Assembly (NCBI GenBank): GCA_905201175.1 | Contig: CAJKNC010000050.1 | Span: 1 to 12,102, forward strand | DNA: 12,102 nt | Source of the DNA: an uncultured Succinatimonas sp. | GTDB lineage: Bacteria; Pseudomonadota; Gammaproteobacteria; Enterobacterales; Succinivibrionaceae | Reading direction: 5' to 3' | Shown here: positions 1-5,687 of the stretch, piece after piece | Layout: each line of letters begins with the position of its first letter | Numbering within the stretch: the first letter of the stretch is position 1 | The notes under the pieces: generated by a model | Databases searched by the model: none | What the model saw: only the letters and a program-made list of their open reading frames with translations | What the model was told of the DNA's origin: nothing | Program-made: the position numbers and the translations under genes

Positions 1-7
1 ATTCTGT

Positions 8-53
8 TAGTATGACCTAGAAACTTAAGTGATCAATTTCTGGGGCCATACTA
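8..53. repeat. Long imperfect inverted repeat (hairpin) beyond the 3' end of the SulP gene
   Basis: TAGTATG (8-14) pairs perfectly with CATACTA (47-53). After a small internal loop (15 against 45-46), bases 16-23 pair with 37-44 through seven Watson-Crick pairs and one T-G wobble, leaving a 13-base loop. The wobble pairs only in RNA read from the plus strand. No T-run directly follows on either strand within view, so this is not a textbook terminator. It lies 24 bases past the SulP stop codon and may stabilise or end that transcript, or belong to a gene left of the window. Confidence 0.5.
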
Positions 54-76
54 TTCAAAGGAGGGCTTTTTTGCAA

Positions 77-1774
77 TTAGACTAAAGGATCTTTATGCTT
101 TTTAATAAATTGCGGGTCGGCCAGCAGCTTTTTAGCCATATCAAGGGCGTGATCAAAATCCACGGCTAAAGCTCCATCGAGATTTTTGTGCACGCCGGCT
201 TTTTCTAATATAGTGCGCGGCTGAGAGCGCATAGCTGAAAAAATCACAAAGGTATGGTGTTCTCTGCATACATTGATGATATTTTCAATAGAAGATTCTC
301 CAGAGGCGTCTAAATAAGGCATAAATCTCATGCGCAAGATAAGGATGCGCGGCATTTTTTCTAAAGCCTTTAATTTGTCGCAAAATTCGGAAGCGACGCC
401 AAAGAATAAAGGCCCGTTGATTTGCAGAACTACAACATCTTCAGGAATATCTACATCTTCAGGCATATCGCCATCCTGGCTTTCATACTCAGAGGTCTTA
501 TAGTGGCGCCTGATTTCTAAGGAGCGAGACATGTGGCGCATGAAGAGCAGAGAAGCGAAAGTGACGCCGACGCCGATTGCTACGGTCAGATCTACTAATA
601 CGGTTAAAGCAAAGGTTAAAAATAAAATAGTACGGTCAGAAGGGGAAATTTTGGCAATTTGAATAAAATGCTTAGCGTCGCTCATGCCCCAGGATACCAT
701 AAAGAGCACGGCTGCTAAGGCTGCCATAGGAATGAAAGCTAAAATATCCATGGCAGTATACAAAAAGACTAATAGGAATAAAGCATGAGCAATACCTGCA
801 ATAGGCGTACGTCCGCCAGCTTTAACATTAGTTGCCGTACGGGCAATTGCTCCGGTTGCCGGCAGGCCCCCAAATATGCCTGAGGCAATATTTGCTACGC
901 CCTGTCCAATAAGCTCTTGATTTAAAGAGTGTTTATGGCCAATCATGCCGTCTGCCACAACAGCTGATAATAAGGCCTCGATACCGGCTAAAAAAGCAAT
1001 AGTGCAGGCAGAAGGAATCAGCTGTCTGATAGTATCTAAAGATATATCAGGCCAGATAGGCATAGGCAGTCCTGTAGGCAATTCGGGAAAGCGGCTGCCT
1101 ATAGTATCAACTGGGAGCTTTAAAATAAAAGCCACTAAGGAAACTGCAATAATCGATACTAAATAAGAAGGTATCTGCGGAGAAATCTTTTTGCAGACAG
1201 CAATTAGCGCAAAGCCTAAAATACCTAAGCCTACAGCATAGATAGAGGTTTCATTTAAATGCGCAAAATAGCAGGCCCACTTATTTATGAAGTCGGCAGG
1301 AACATTTTCTACGGTTAATCCTAAGAAATCCTTTACCTGAGATGACGCAATAATTACGGCAATGCCTGATGTAAAGCCTGTAATTACCGGGTAGGGAATA
1401 AACTTAATCAATTTGCCTAATTTTGCATACCCAGAAACAATTAAGATAATCCCAGCCATAATTGAGGCAATAATTAAGCCGTCAAAGCCGAAGCGATCGA
1501 TGATATCGAAGATTACTACTACGAAGGCGCCTGTTGGACCTCCGATTTGGACGCGCGAACCGCCTAAAAGAGAAATAAAGAATCCGGCAATAACTGCGGT
1601 AACTAAGCCCTTATCAGGGGAAGCTCCGCTGGCTACTGCCATAGCCATAGCTAAAGGCAAAGCTACAATGGCTACGGTAATGCCTGCGGTGACATCTGTG
1701 CGGAATTGCTTAAAGCTATAGCCTTCTTTTAGACATGTAAGCAGCGCTGGAACAAAAGTGCTGGAGGTTTTCAT
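77..1774 (-). CDS. SulP/SLC26-family anion transporter with C-terminal STAS domain
   Basis: The 565-residue protein has the family layout: a multi-pass membrane domain (about residues 25-420), an acidic linker (about 428-444) and a cytoplasmic STAS domain (about 445-548). Family hallmarks are the TM1 stretch ending LAMAMAVASG (41-50), the GGSRVQ...GGPTGAF segment (71-84), which forms part of the substrate site in SLC26-fold proteins, and the GGLPATGAIARTATN motif (302-316). The STAS domain carries DASG at 489-492, matching the conserved loop of anti-sigma-factor antagonists. The length is close to E. coli DauA (559 residues), a C4-dicarboxylate transporter, but SulP members also move sulfate, bicarbonate or other anions, so the substrate cannot be assigned. 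The gene is alone on the minus strand. Its ATG lies about 12 bases after an AAGGG sequence, longer than the usual Shine-Dalgarno spacing, so initiation may be weak. The linker has a short PEDV...PEDV duplication. Confidence 0.93.
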   Translation of the reverse strand: MKTSSTFVPALLTCLKEGYSFKQFRTDVTAGITVAIVALPLAMAMAVASGASPDKGLVTAVIAGFFISLLGGSRVQIGGPTGAFVVVIFDIIDRFGFDGLIIASIMAGIILIVSGYAKLGKLIKFIPYPVITGFTSGIAVIIASSQVKDFLGLTVENVPADFINKWACYFAHLNETSIYAVGLGILGFALIAVCKKISPQIPSYLVSIIAVSLVAFILKLPVDTIGSRFPELPTGLPMPIWPDISLDTIRQLIPSACTIAFLAGIEALLSAVVADGMIGHKHSLNQELIGQGVANIASGIFGGLPATGAIARTATNVKAGGRTPIAGIAHALFLLVFLYTAMDILAFIPMAALAAVLFMVSWGMSDAKHFIQIAKISPSDRTILFLTFALTVLVDLTVAIGVGVTFASLLFMRHMSRSLEIRRHYKTSEYESQDGDMPEDVDIPEDVVVLQINGPLFFGVASEFCDKLKALEKMPRILILRMRFMPYLDASGESSIENIINVCREHHTFVIFSAMRSQPRTILEKAGVHKNLDGALAVDFDHALDMAKKLLADPQFIKKHKDPLV

Positions 1775-1911
1775 AAAAAAATAAATCCCTTGCGGCTTTC
1801 ATCTTATAAAGCCACAATAAAAAGACTCGACAAAATTTGGGCGAGCTGAATTTGAGACCATAATGATGACGGACATACAAATGAGGCTGCAGACCGGCGT
1901 AAAAAGCATGC

Positions 1912-1937
1912 ATTATATCAGGAAAACTAGCTGAAAA
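1912..1937 (-). promoter_or_regulatory. Candidate extended -10 promoter for the SulP gene
   Basis: Read on the minus strand, TATAAT (1912-1917) is a perfect -10 box preceded by TGA, giving an extended -10 (TGnTATAAT). The -35 is poor: TTTTCA at 1932-1937 with only a 14-base spacer, which fits extended -10 promoters that need little -35 contact. Transcription would start near 1905 and leave a leader of about 130 bases before the ATG. No riboswitch or attenuator was recognised in that leader. Confidence 0.45.
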
Positions 1938-2029
1938 GGGTATATTTTTTACTTATTTTTAAACCAAATATTTTAGTATTTAGTATACATATATAGTTAA
2001 TGCAGATTAATTGGGTAATAGTTTTAATC

Positions 2030-2059
2030 TTGACAATTTTTAAATTTATTATATATAAT
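2030..2059 (+). promoter_or_regulatory. Consensus sigma-70 promoter of ssrA
   Basis: Both hexamers are perfect: TTGACA (2030-2035) and TATAAT (2054-2059), with an 18-base spacer that is almost entirely A/T. The mature tmRNA 5' end at 2070 is 11 bases past the -10 box, so the primary transcript should start a few bases earlier and be trimmed by RNase P, as is usual for tmRNA. This is the strongest promoter in the window and fits a highly abundant stable RNA. Confidence 0.85.
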
Positions 2060-2069
2060 AACCAGACTA

Positions 2070-2430
2070 GGGGATGATTTTGGTTTCGACCGGAAGCATG
2101 GATTCCTAGGAGCATGTCGAGGTGCGGGGCCTCGTAAAAAATTCGCATTAAAATAGTCGCAAACGACGAAACCTACGCTTTGGCAGCTTAATAACCTGCG
2201 CATAGCCCTCAGTTCTAAGCCTTTCTAGTGACGCTTAGTCTTACTGGGGTCGGTTTTCACTAGATCGAACGGAAGCCCCGTCTGAGGTGGAAGTTTTAAA
2301 GATTTTTTCAGACTGGACATTATGTGGCGTGGCGGTCCGCAGCAGGTGTTGAGATCAATGATTGCCTAAACATGTAGCGCCGAAGATGAAGTCTTTTGGG
2401 ACGAGGGTTCGAGTCCCTCCATCTCCACCA
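2070..2430 (+). ncRNA. ssrA: tmRNA (SsrA, 10Sa RNA)
   Basis: This 361-base RNA rescues stalled ribosomes: alanyl-charged, with SmpB, it enters the A site and encodes a degradation tag. The ends pair as a 7-bp acceptor stem, GGGGATG (2070-2076) with CATCTCC (2420-2426), with one G-U pair, followed by encoded ACCA ending at 2430. The T arm is GAGGG-TTCGAGT-CCCTC just before the acceptor strand. Pseudoknot 1 is visible: CGAGG (2118-2122) pairs with CCTCG (2130-2134), and the loop TGCG (2123-2126) pairs with CGCA (2144-2147). The tag frame begins at 2159 after TAGTC, the usual context upstream of the resume codon. The length matches E. coli ssrA (363). The gene is complete, single-piece rather than permuted, has its own promoter and terminator, and smpB is not next to it in this window. 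Confidence 0.97.
2159..2194 (+). other. SsrA proteolysis-tag reading frame inside tmRNA
   Basis: The resume codon GCA (2159-2161) opens a frame encoding ANDETYALAA, followed by tandem TAA stops (2189-2194). With the alanine carried by tmRNA, stalled proteins would receive A-ANDETYALAA. The C-terminal YALAA is the degron recognised by ClpXP and ClpAP in gammaproteobacteria. The only difference from the E. coli tag is Thr instead of Asn at position 5 (ACC for AAC). Confidence 0.95.
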
Positions 2431-2432
2431 AG

Positions 2433-2457
2433 AGCCACCGTTTAAGGTGGTTTTTTT
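2433..2457 (+). terminator. Rho-independent terminator of ssrA
   Basis: CCACC (2435-2439) pairs with GGTGG (2446-2450) across a six-base loop. The stem is extended at its base by a G-T and an A-T pair, and is followed by seven T (2451-2457). It starts directly after the tmRNA CCA end. Confidence 0.9.
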
Positions 2458-2559
2458 GTGTCTTTTTTATCCCGCTGAAATATTTTTTCTTGTAAAAATT
2501 GTTAACGCTGATTAAAGCTGGTTATCCATTTTATATAAAAGCGCAATCTTAGTTATACA

Positions 2560-2590
2560 TTGACAAAAAATACACTGCAGAGCTTATTAT
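2560..2590 (+). promoter_or_regulatory. Possible orphan promoter upstream of rpsO
   Basis: A perfect -35 box TTGACA (2560-2565) is followed by TATTAT (2585-2590), five of six matches to the -10 consensus. The 19-base spacer is longer than the 17-base optimum, so strength is doubtful. It would start RNA near 2597, either as an extra long-leader rpsO transcript (about 360 bases of leader) or as a separate small RNA. No coding region begins nearby. Confidence 0.35.
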
Positions 2591-2753
2591 TTGATGTTAT
2601 GTAATTTTTCTAATATGAATTAGGCTGAAGACTGCTAAAATAAGTAAGAGCAAATTTTCAAGGAATATTAGTTATTTTGAGATCTTTGTAAGGATTTTAT
2701 TAAAAGCCAAAAAAATATTTCAAAAAAAGCTATATATTATCAAGGTTAAGCGA

Positions 2754-2782
2754 TTATGTTGTTGCAGCCGGCAATAGCATAA
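2754..2782 (+). other. 12-bp RNA hairpin with two G-U pairs in the rpsO upstream region
   Basis: Bases 2754-2765 pair with 2771-2782 in 12 consecutive pairs around a five-base AGCCG loop. Two of the pairs (2759-2777 and 2761-2775) are G-U only when the plus strand is transcribed; on the minus strand they would be A-C mismatches. That asymmetry points to a plus-strand RNA structure. No T-run follows, so it is not a terminator. It is richer in G/C than its surroundings. Confidence 0.4.
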
Positions 2783-2854
2783 GCTCCGAGACACAATTTA
2801 TTTCTTAATGCAACTTATTGTAAAATTTAAAAATGTTAATTAAGAAAAATATTT

Positions 2855-2886
2855 TTGTCGAAACAGCAGCTGTGTTGTGATAAAAT
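2855..2886 (+). promoter_or_regulatory. Candidate rpsO promoter
   Basis: TTGTCG (2855-2860, four of six matches) lies 18 bases before GATAAA (2879-2884), within TGTGATAAAAT. A shifted -10, TAAAAT (2881-2886), would give a 20-base spacer. The start would fall around 2891-2894, directly in front of the pseudoknot, so the leader would consist of little more than that structure. It is the nearest plausible promoter to rpsO. Confidence 0.45.
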
Positions 2887-2895
2887 TTGCAGGCC

Positions 2896-2950
2896 CTTAA
2901 CTGAGTTTGTGATCGGTCTGAGGGTTAAGTTATTATCCATCACAAAGGAG
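2896..2950 (+). promoter_or_regulatory. rpsO leader pseudoknot overlapping the ribosome-binding site (probable S15 autoregulatory site)
   Basis: Stem 1 pairs CTTAAC (2896-2901) with GTTAAG (2924-2929). Stem 2 pairs TTTGTGAT (2906-2913), which lies inside the stem 1 loop, with ATCACAAA (2939-2946), downstream of stem 1. The interleaved order makes an H-type pseudoknot with both stems perfect. Stem 2 takes the first two bases of the Shine-Dalgarno AAGGAG (2945-2950) and abuts GGAG, nine bases before the ATG. In E. coli, S15 represses rpsO by stabilising an mRNA pseudoknot at the ribosome-binding site. The position and topology here suggest the same control, although S15 binding is inferred. Confidence 0.65.
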
Positions 2951-2959
2951 CATATATAA

Positions 2960-3229
2960 ATGTCTTTAACTGTTGAACAGAAAGCAAAAATCGTCGCTGA
3001 GTTTGGTCGCAATCCGCAGGATACCGGTTATCCAGAGGTTCAGATTGCCCTTTTAACTGCAAGAATTTCTGATTTGCAGCCGCACTTTGAAACCCACAAG
3101 AAAGACCACCACAGCCGTCGCGGTTTGTTGCGTTTAGTTGCTCAGCGCCGCAAGATGCTTGACTATCTGAAAGACTCCGATTTGGCTCGTTATACCGCCA
3201 TCATCGAGAAGTTAAAGCTCCGTCGCTAA
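2960..3229 (+). CDS. rpsO: 30S ribosomal protein S15
   Basis: This primary-binding protein of the small subunit attaches to the 16S rRNA central-domain three-way junction, nucleates assembly with S6/S18, and contributes to an intersubunit bridge with 23S rRNA. The 89-residue length is the same as E. coli S15, and the sequence aligns end to end without gaps. The conserved RNA-contact stretch HKKDHHSRRGLL lies at residues 46-57, and DTG at 21-23 is also conserved. The ATG follows AAGGAG (2945-2950) at a nine-base spacing. The leader can fold into a pseudoknot (2896-2950) consistent with S15 autoregulation. pnp follows after a 95-base gap containing a terminator-like hairpin, the classic rpsO-pnp pairing. 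Nothing in the protein looks unusual. Confidence 0.98.
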   Translation: MSLTVEQKAKIVAEFGRNPQDTGYPEVQIALLTARISDLQPHFETHKKDHHSRRGLLRLVAQRRKMLDYLKDSDLARYTAIIEKLKLRR

Positions 3230-3244
3230 TCCGGCGTCTGGATC

Positions 3245-3271
3245 GGGCGGCAATTATGCCGCCCAATTTTT
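3245..3271 (+). terminator. Rho-independent terminator/attenuator between rpsO and pnp
   Basis: GGGCGGC (3245-3251) pairs perfectly with GCCGCCC (3258-3264), plus a closing A-T pair, and is followed by AA and five T (3267-3271). It probably ends most rpsO transcripts while allowing some read-through into pnp, as the equivalent E. coli terminator does. I see no obvious separate pnp promoter after it. Confidence 0.88.
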
Positions 3272-3275
3272 AGCA

Positions 3276-3308
3276 GATCCGTCAAGAGGCATAATAATAA
3301 GACGGATC
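3276..3308 (+). promoter_or_regulatory. Hairpin in the pnp leader, possible RNase III/PNPase control site
   Basis: GATCCGTC (3276-3283) pairs with GACGGATC (3301-3308): eight perfect pairs around a 17-base A/T-rich loop. It ends 16 bases before the assigned pnp ATG and six bases before the Shine-Dalgarno GGAG. In E. coli, a pnp leader stem-loop is cut by RNase III and PNPase then represses its own synthesis. This stem is shorter than a typical RNase III substrate, so functional equivalence is inferred from position. Confidence 0.5.
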
Positions 3309-3324
3309 CATGTGGAGAATTTTA

Positions 3325-5604
3325 ATGAATTTAAAGCCTACCGTGCACACCTTCAAATACGGTCGTCATACAATCACTTTAGAAACCGGTGCAATTGGTC
3401 GTCAGGCTGACTCAGCCGTTATGGCATCTATGGACGATACTACCGTATTTGCCACAGTCGTCTGCAATCGTCATGAGGAAGTCGCAGGCCGTGATTTCTT
3501 CCCATTAACAGTAAATTATCAAGAACGTTCTTATGCAGCAGGAAAGATCCCGGTATCTTTCTTCCGCCGTGAAGGCCGCGCTACCGAAGGTGAAACTTTA
3601 ATATCCCGTTTAATCGATCGTCCTTTACGTCCGCTTTTCCCAGATGGCTTTGTCAATGAGGTTCAGGTTATAGTGACTGTAATGTCAGCTAACCCGGAGA
3701 TTCCTACTGACATAATTTCAATTATTGCTTCATCTGCAGCATTAGCTTCCTCTGGCCTGCCTTGGAATGGTCCATTAGGCGCAGCCCGCGTAGGTTATAT
3801 AAACGGTGAGTATGTATTAAATCCTTTGACCTCCGAATCACGCACCTCTGATCTTGACCTGGTTGTAGCTGGCACCGAGAAAGCTGTAGTTATGGTTGAG
3901 TCTGAAGCCAATCAGCTGCCAGAGTCTGTAATGCTTGGCGCTGTAATGTATGGTCAAGAAAAATTACAGCAGGTTATAGAGAATATTAAAGAATTTGCCA
4001 AGAAAGCTAATCGGCCGGTATGGGATTGGCAGGCTCCTGCTGAGGATGAGGAATTAGTAGCTGCTGTTAAAGCCGAAGCATCCGAGGCTATCGGAGATGC
4101 CTTCCGTATTGTTGATAAGCTAGAGCGTCAGGATAAATTAGCTGCAATCGAGAAGGAAGCTATTGAAAAATTAATTGCCTCTCGTGAGGATTGGGCTGAA
4201 AAGTCTCAGGATATTGCCAAGATTTTCTTTGAGTTAGAGCGCAGCATTGTACGTGAGCGCATTTTGAGCGGCGAAAATCGTATTGATGGCCGTTCTTTAC
4301 GCATGATAAGACCTATAACTATTGCAACTGGTATTTTGCCGCGCGTTCATGGTTCAGCTTTATTTACCCGCGGTGAAACTCAGTCTATAGGTACCTGCAC
4401 TTTAGGTTCTGAGCGTGATGCGCAGACTTTTGAGGATATGACTGGCGTTCGTACCGAGCGCTTCATCCTTCACTATAACTTCCCTCCATATTGCGTAGGC
4501 GAGACTGGTCTTATCGGTTCTCCTAAGCGTCGTGAAATTGGTCATGGCCGCTTGGCAAAACGTGCATTAAAGGCTGTTTTACCTGATATGGATAATTTCC
4601 CTTATACAATCCGTGTAGTATCCGAAATTACCGAATCTAACGGCTCCTCTTCAATGGCATCTGTATGCTCAGGCTGTATGTCCCTTTTAGATGCAGGCGT
4701 ACCGCTTAAGGCTCCAGTTGCTGGCATTGCTATGGGCCTTGTTAAAGAGGGTGATCGTGTCGCTATTTTGACTGACATTATGGGCGATGAGGATCACTTA
4801 GGCGATATGGACTTTAAGGTAGCTGGCTCTCGCGAAGGCGTTACCGCACTGCAGATGGATATCAAGACTGACGGCATCACTCGTGAGATCATGCAGCAGG
4901 CTTTAACTGATGCTCATGCAGCCCGTATTCACTTATTGAATGTAATGCAGCAGGCTCTGCCGGCTCCTCGCGAGCATATGTCTCCTTATGCTCCTCGTTT
5001 AGTTACCATTAAGGTTCCGGCAAATAAGGTTAAGGATGTTATCGGTAAGGGCGGCTTTAATGTACGCTCCATCCAGGCAGATACCAATTCACAAATTGAT
5101 ATAGCTGATGATGGTACCGTAAAGATTTCAGCATCCTCAGAGTACAGCGCAAATGAGGCTATCAAGCGTATTAAGGATCTGCTCGTTGAAGTAGAAGTCG
5201 GTCAGGATTATGAAGGCAAGGTAGTTCGCATTACTGATTTCGGTGCTTTTGTAAATATTCTGCCTGGCCGTGACGGCTTAGTTCACATTTCTCAGATTAC
5301 TGAAGAGCGTGTTGAAAATGTTGGAGATTATCTGCGCGTTGGAGATAATGTCCGCGTACGCGTATTAGACATCGATAATACTGGCCGTATTCGCTTATCA
5401 ATTAAGGCTTTAACTGAAGAAGCTGCAAATAATGGAGCAAATGCCGAAAATGAAGTTTCTCAGGAAGAATCTTCCCTGCAAGATAAGGCTGAAGATTCAG
5501 AGGCTCCTGCAGAAGCACCAGCGGCAGAGAATCCGGAAGCTGAAAATACACCTGCAGTTCAACAAGCAGATGCTAATGAAGATGAAGGAAAAGCAGAGCG
5601 TTAA
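3325..5604 (+). CDS. pnp: Polyribonucleotide nucleotidyltransferase (PNPase)
   Basis: PNPase is a trimeric, Mg-dependent 3'-5' phosphorolytic exoribonuclease that degrades RNA to nucleoside diphosphates, often within the RNase E degradosome. The 759 residues show an N-terminal RNase PH domain with FFRREG (79-84), a helical linker (about 240-320), a second RNase PH domain with GSPKRREIGHGRLAKR and the metal/phosphate loop GDEDHLGDMDFK (487-498; Asp488 and Asp494 match E. coli Asp486 and Asp492), a KH domain with GKGG (574-577), and an S1 domain (about 628-694). A 64-residue tail (696-759) rich in Glu, Ala, Pro and Asn has 19 acidic residues and makes the protein longer than E. coli PNPase (711). 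I chose ATG 3325 over ATG 3310: it has GGAG (3314-3317) seven bases upstream and gives an N-terminus matching E. coli, whereas 3310 lies directly against the leader hairpin and has no ribosome-binding site. Confidence 0.97.
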   Translation: MNLKPTVHTFKYGRHTITLETGAIGRQADSAVMASMDDTTVFATVVCNRHEEVAGRDFFPLTVNYQERSYAAGKIPVSFFRREGRATEGETLISRLIDRPLRPLFPDGFVNEVQVIVTVMSANPEIPTDIISIIASSAALASSGLPWNGPLGAARVGYINGEYVLNPLTSESRTSDLDLVVAGTEKAVVMVESEANQLPESVMLGAVMYGQEKLQQVIENIKEFAKKANRPVWDWQAPAEDEELVAAVKAEASEAIGDAFRIVDKLERQDKLAAIEKEAIEKLIASREDWAEKSQDIAKIFFELERSIVRERILSGENRIDGRSLRMIRPITIATGILPRVHGSALFTRGETQSIGTCTLGSERDAQTFEDMTGVRTERFILHYNFPPYCVGETGLIGSPKRREIGHGRLAKRALKAVLPDMDNFPYTIRVVSEITESNGSSSMASVCSGCMSLLDAGVPLKAPVAGIAMGLVKEGDRVAILTDIMGDEDHLGDMDFKVAGSREGVTALQMDIKTDGITREIMQQALTDAHAARIHLLNVMQQALPAPREHMSPYAPRLVTIKVPANKVKDVIGKGGFNVRSIQADTNSQIDIADDGTVKISASSEYSANEAIKRIKDLLVEVEVGQDYEGKVVRITDFGAFVNILPGRDGLVHISQITEERVENVGDYLRVGDNVRVRVLDIDNTGRIRLSIKALTEEAANNGANAENEVSQEESSLQDKAEDSEAPAEAPAAENPEAENTPAVQQADANEDEGKAER

Positions 5605-5632
5605 GTATAAGTTTTTCTAAATAATAATTATT

Positions 5633-5667
5633 AGCCCGAAAGTCTTGCGACATTCGGGCTTTTGGGT
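5633..5667 (+). terminator. Rho-independent terminator after pnp
   Basis: AGCCCGAA (5633-5640) pairs with TTCGGGCT (5653-5660). Past an A/A mismatch, GTC (5642-5644) pairs with GAC (5649-5651) around a TTGC loop. TTTT (5660-5663) follows, then GGGTTTT. It ends about 20 bases before the first NSS transporter start, so it separates that cluster from pnp unless read-through occurs. Confidence 0.88.
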
Positions 5668-5687
5668 TTTATCAAGGTAATAAATAA

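Larger units (their letters stand above)
2458..2854. other. AT-rich gene-free stretch between ssrA and the rpsO promoter
   Basis: I find no convincing coding region on either strand; frames are short and lack ribosome-binding sites. A and T runs dominate. The recognisable elements are a possible promoter at 2560-2590 and a 12-bp hairpin at 2754-2782, listed separately. There is no second copy of the tmRNA 3' end, no integrase and no insertion-sequence end. Neither truB nor the infB operon, which precede rpsO in E. coli, lies here. Confidence 0.7.

Noticed and set aside
945..1721. Plus-strand open frames opposite the SulP gene (945-1166 and 1413-1721)
   Set aside because: They are antisense to a clearly coding gene, have no ribosome-binding site and show low-complexity composition expected of a mirrored membrane protein.
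1716..1913. Minus-strand 65-codon frame overlapping the SulP start
   Set aside because: Its ATG lies within the TATAATG of the promoter candidate, it runs out of frame into the SulP coding region and resembles no known protein.
1927..2148. Minus-strand frame opposite the ssrA promoter and 5' half
   Set aside because: The plus strand is fully explained by tmRNA and its promoter, and the predicted peptide is low complexity.
2405..2430. tmRNA 3' end as a genomic-island attachment site
   Set aside because: ssrA is a frequent integration site, but no integrase follows and no second copy of the 3' end occurs later in the window; the downstream genes are core genes.
2521..2530. DnaA-box-like TTATCCATT, with a similar TTATCCATC near 2933
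   Set aside because: There are only two imperfect matches, the second lies inside the rpsO pseudoknot, and no origin-type cluster or neighbouring dnaA/dnaN/gidA gene is present.
2756..2782. Eight-codon frame (ATG to TAA) encoding MLLQPAIA inside the intergenic hairpin
   Set aside because: There is no Shine-Dalgarno at a useful distance, and the stem pairing explains the bases better than coding does.
3310..3324. Upstream ATG as the pnp start
   Set aside because: It sits against the leader hairpin without a ribosome-binding site, and the five extra residues do not match PNPase N-termini; ATG 3325 has GGAG seven bases upstream.
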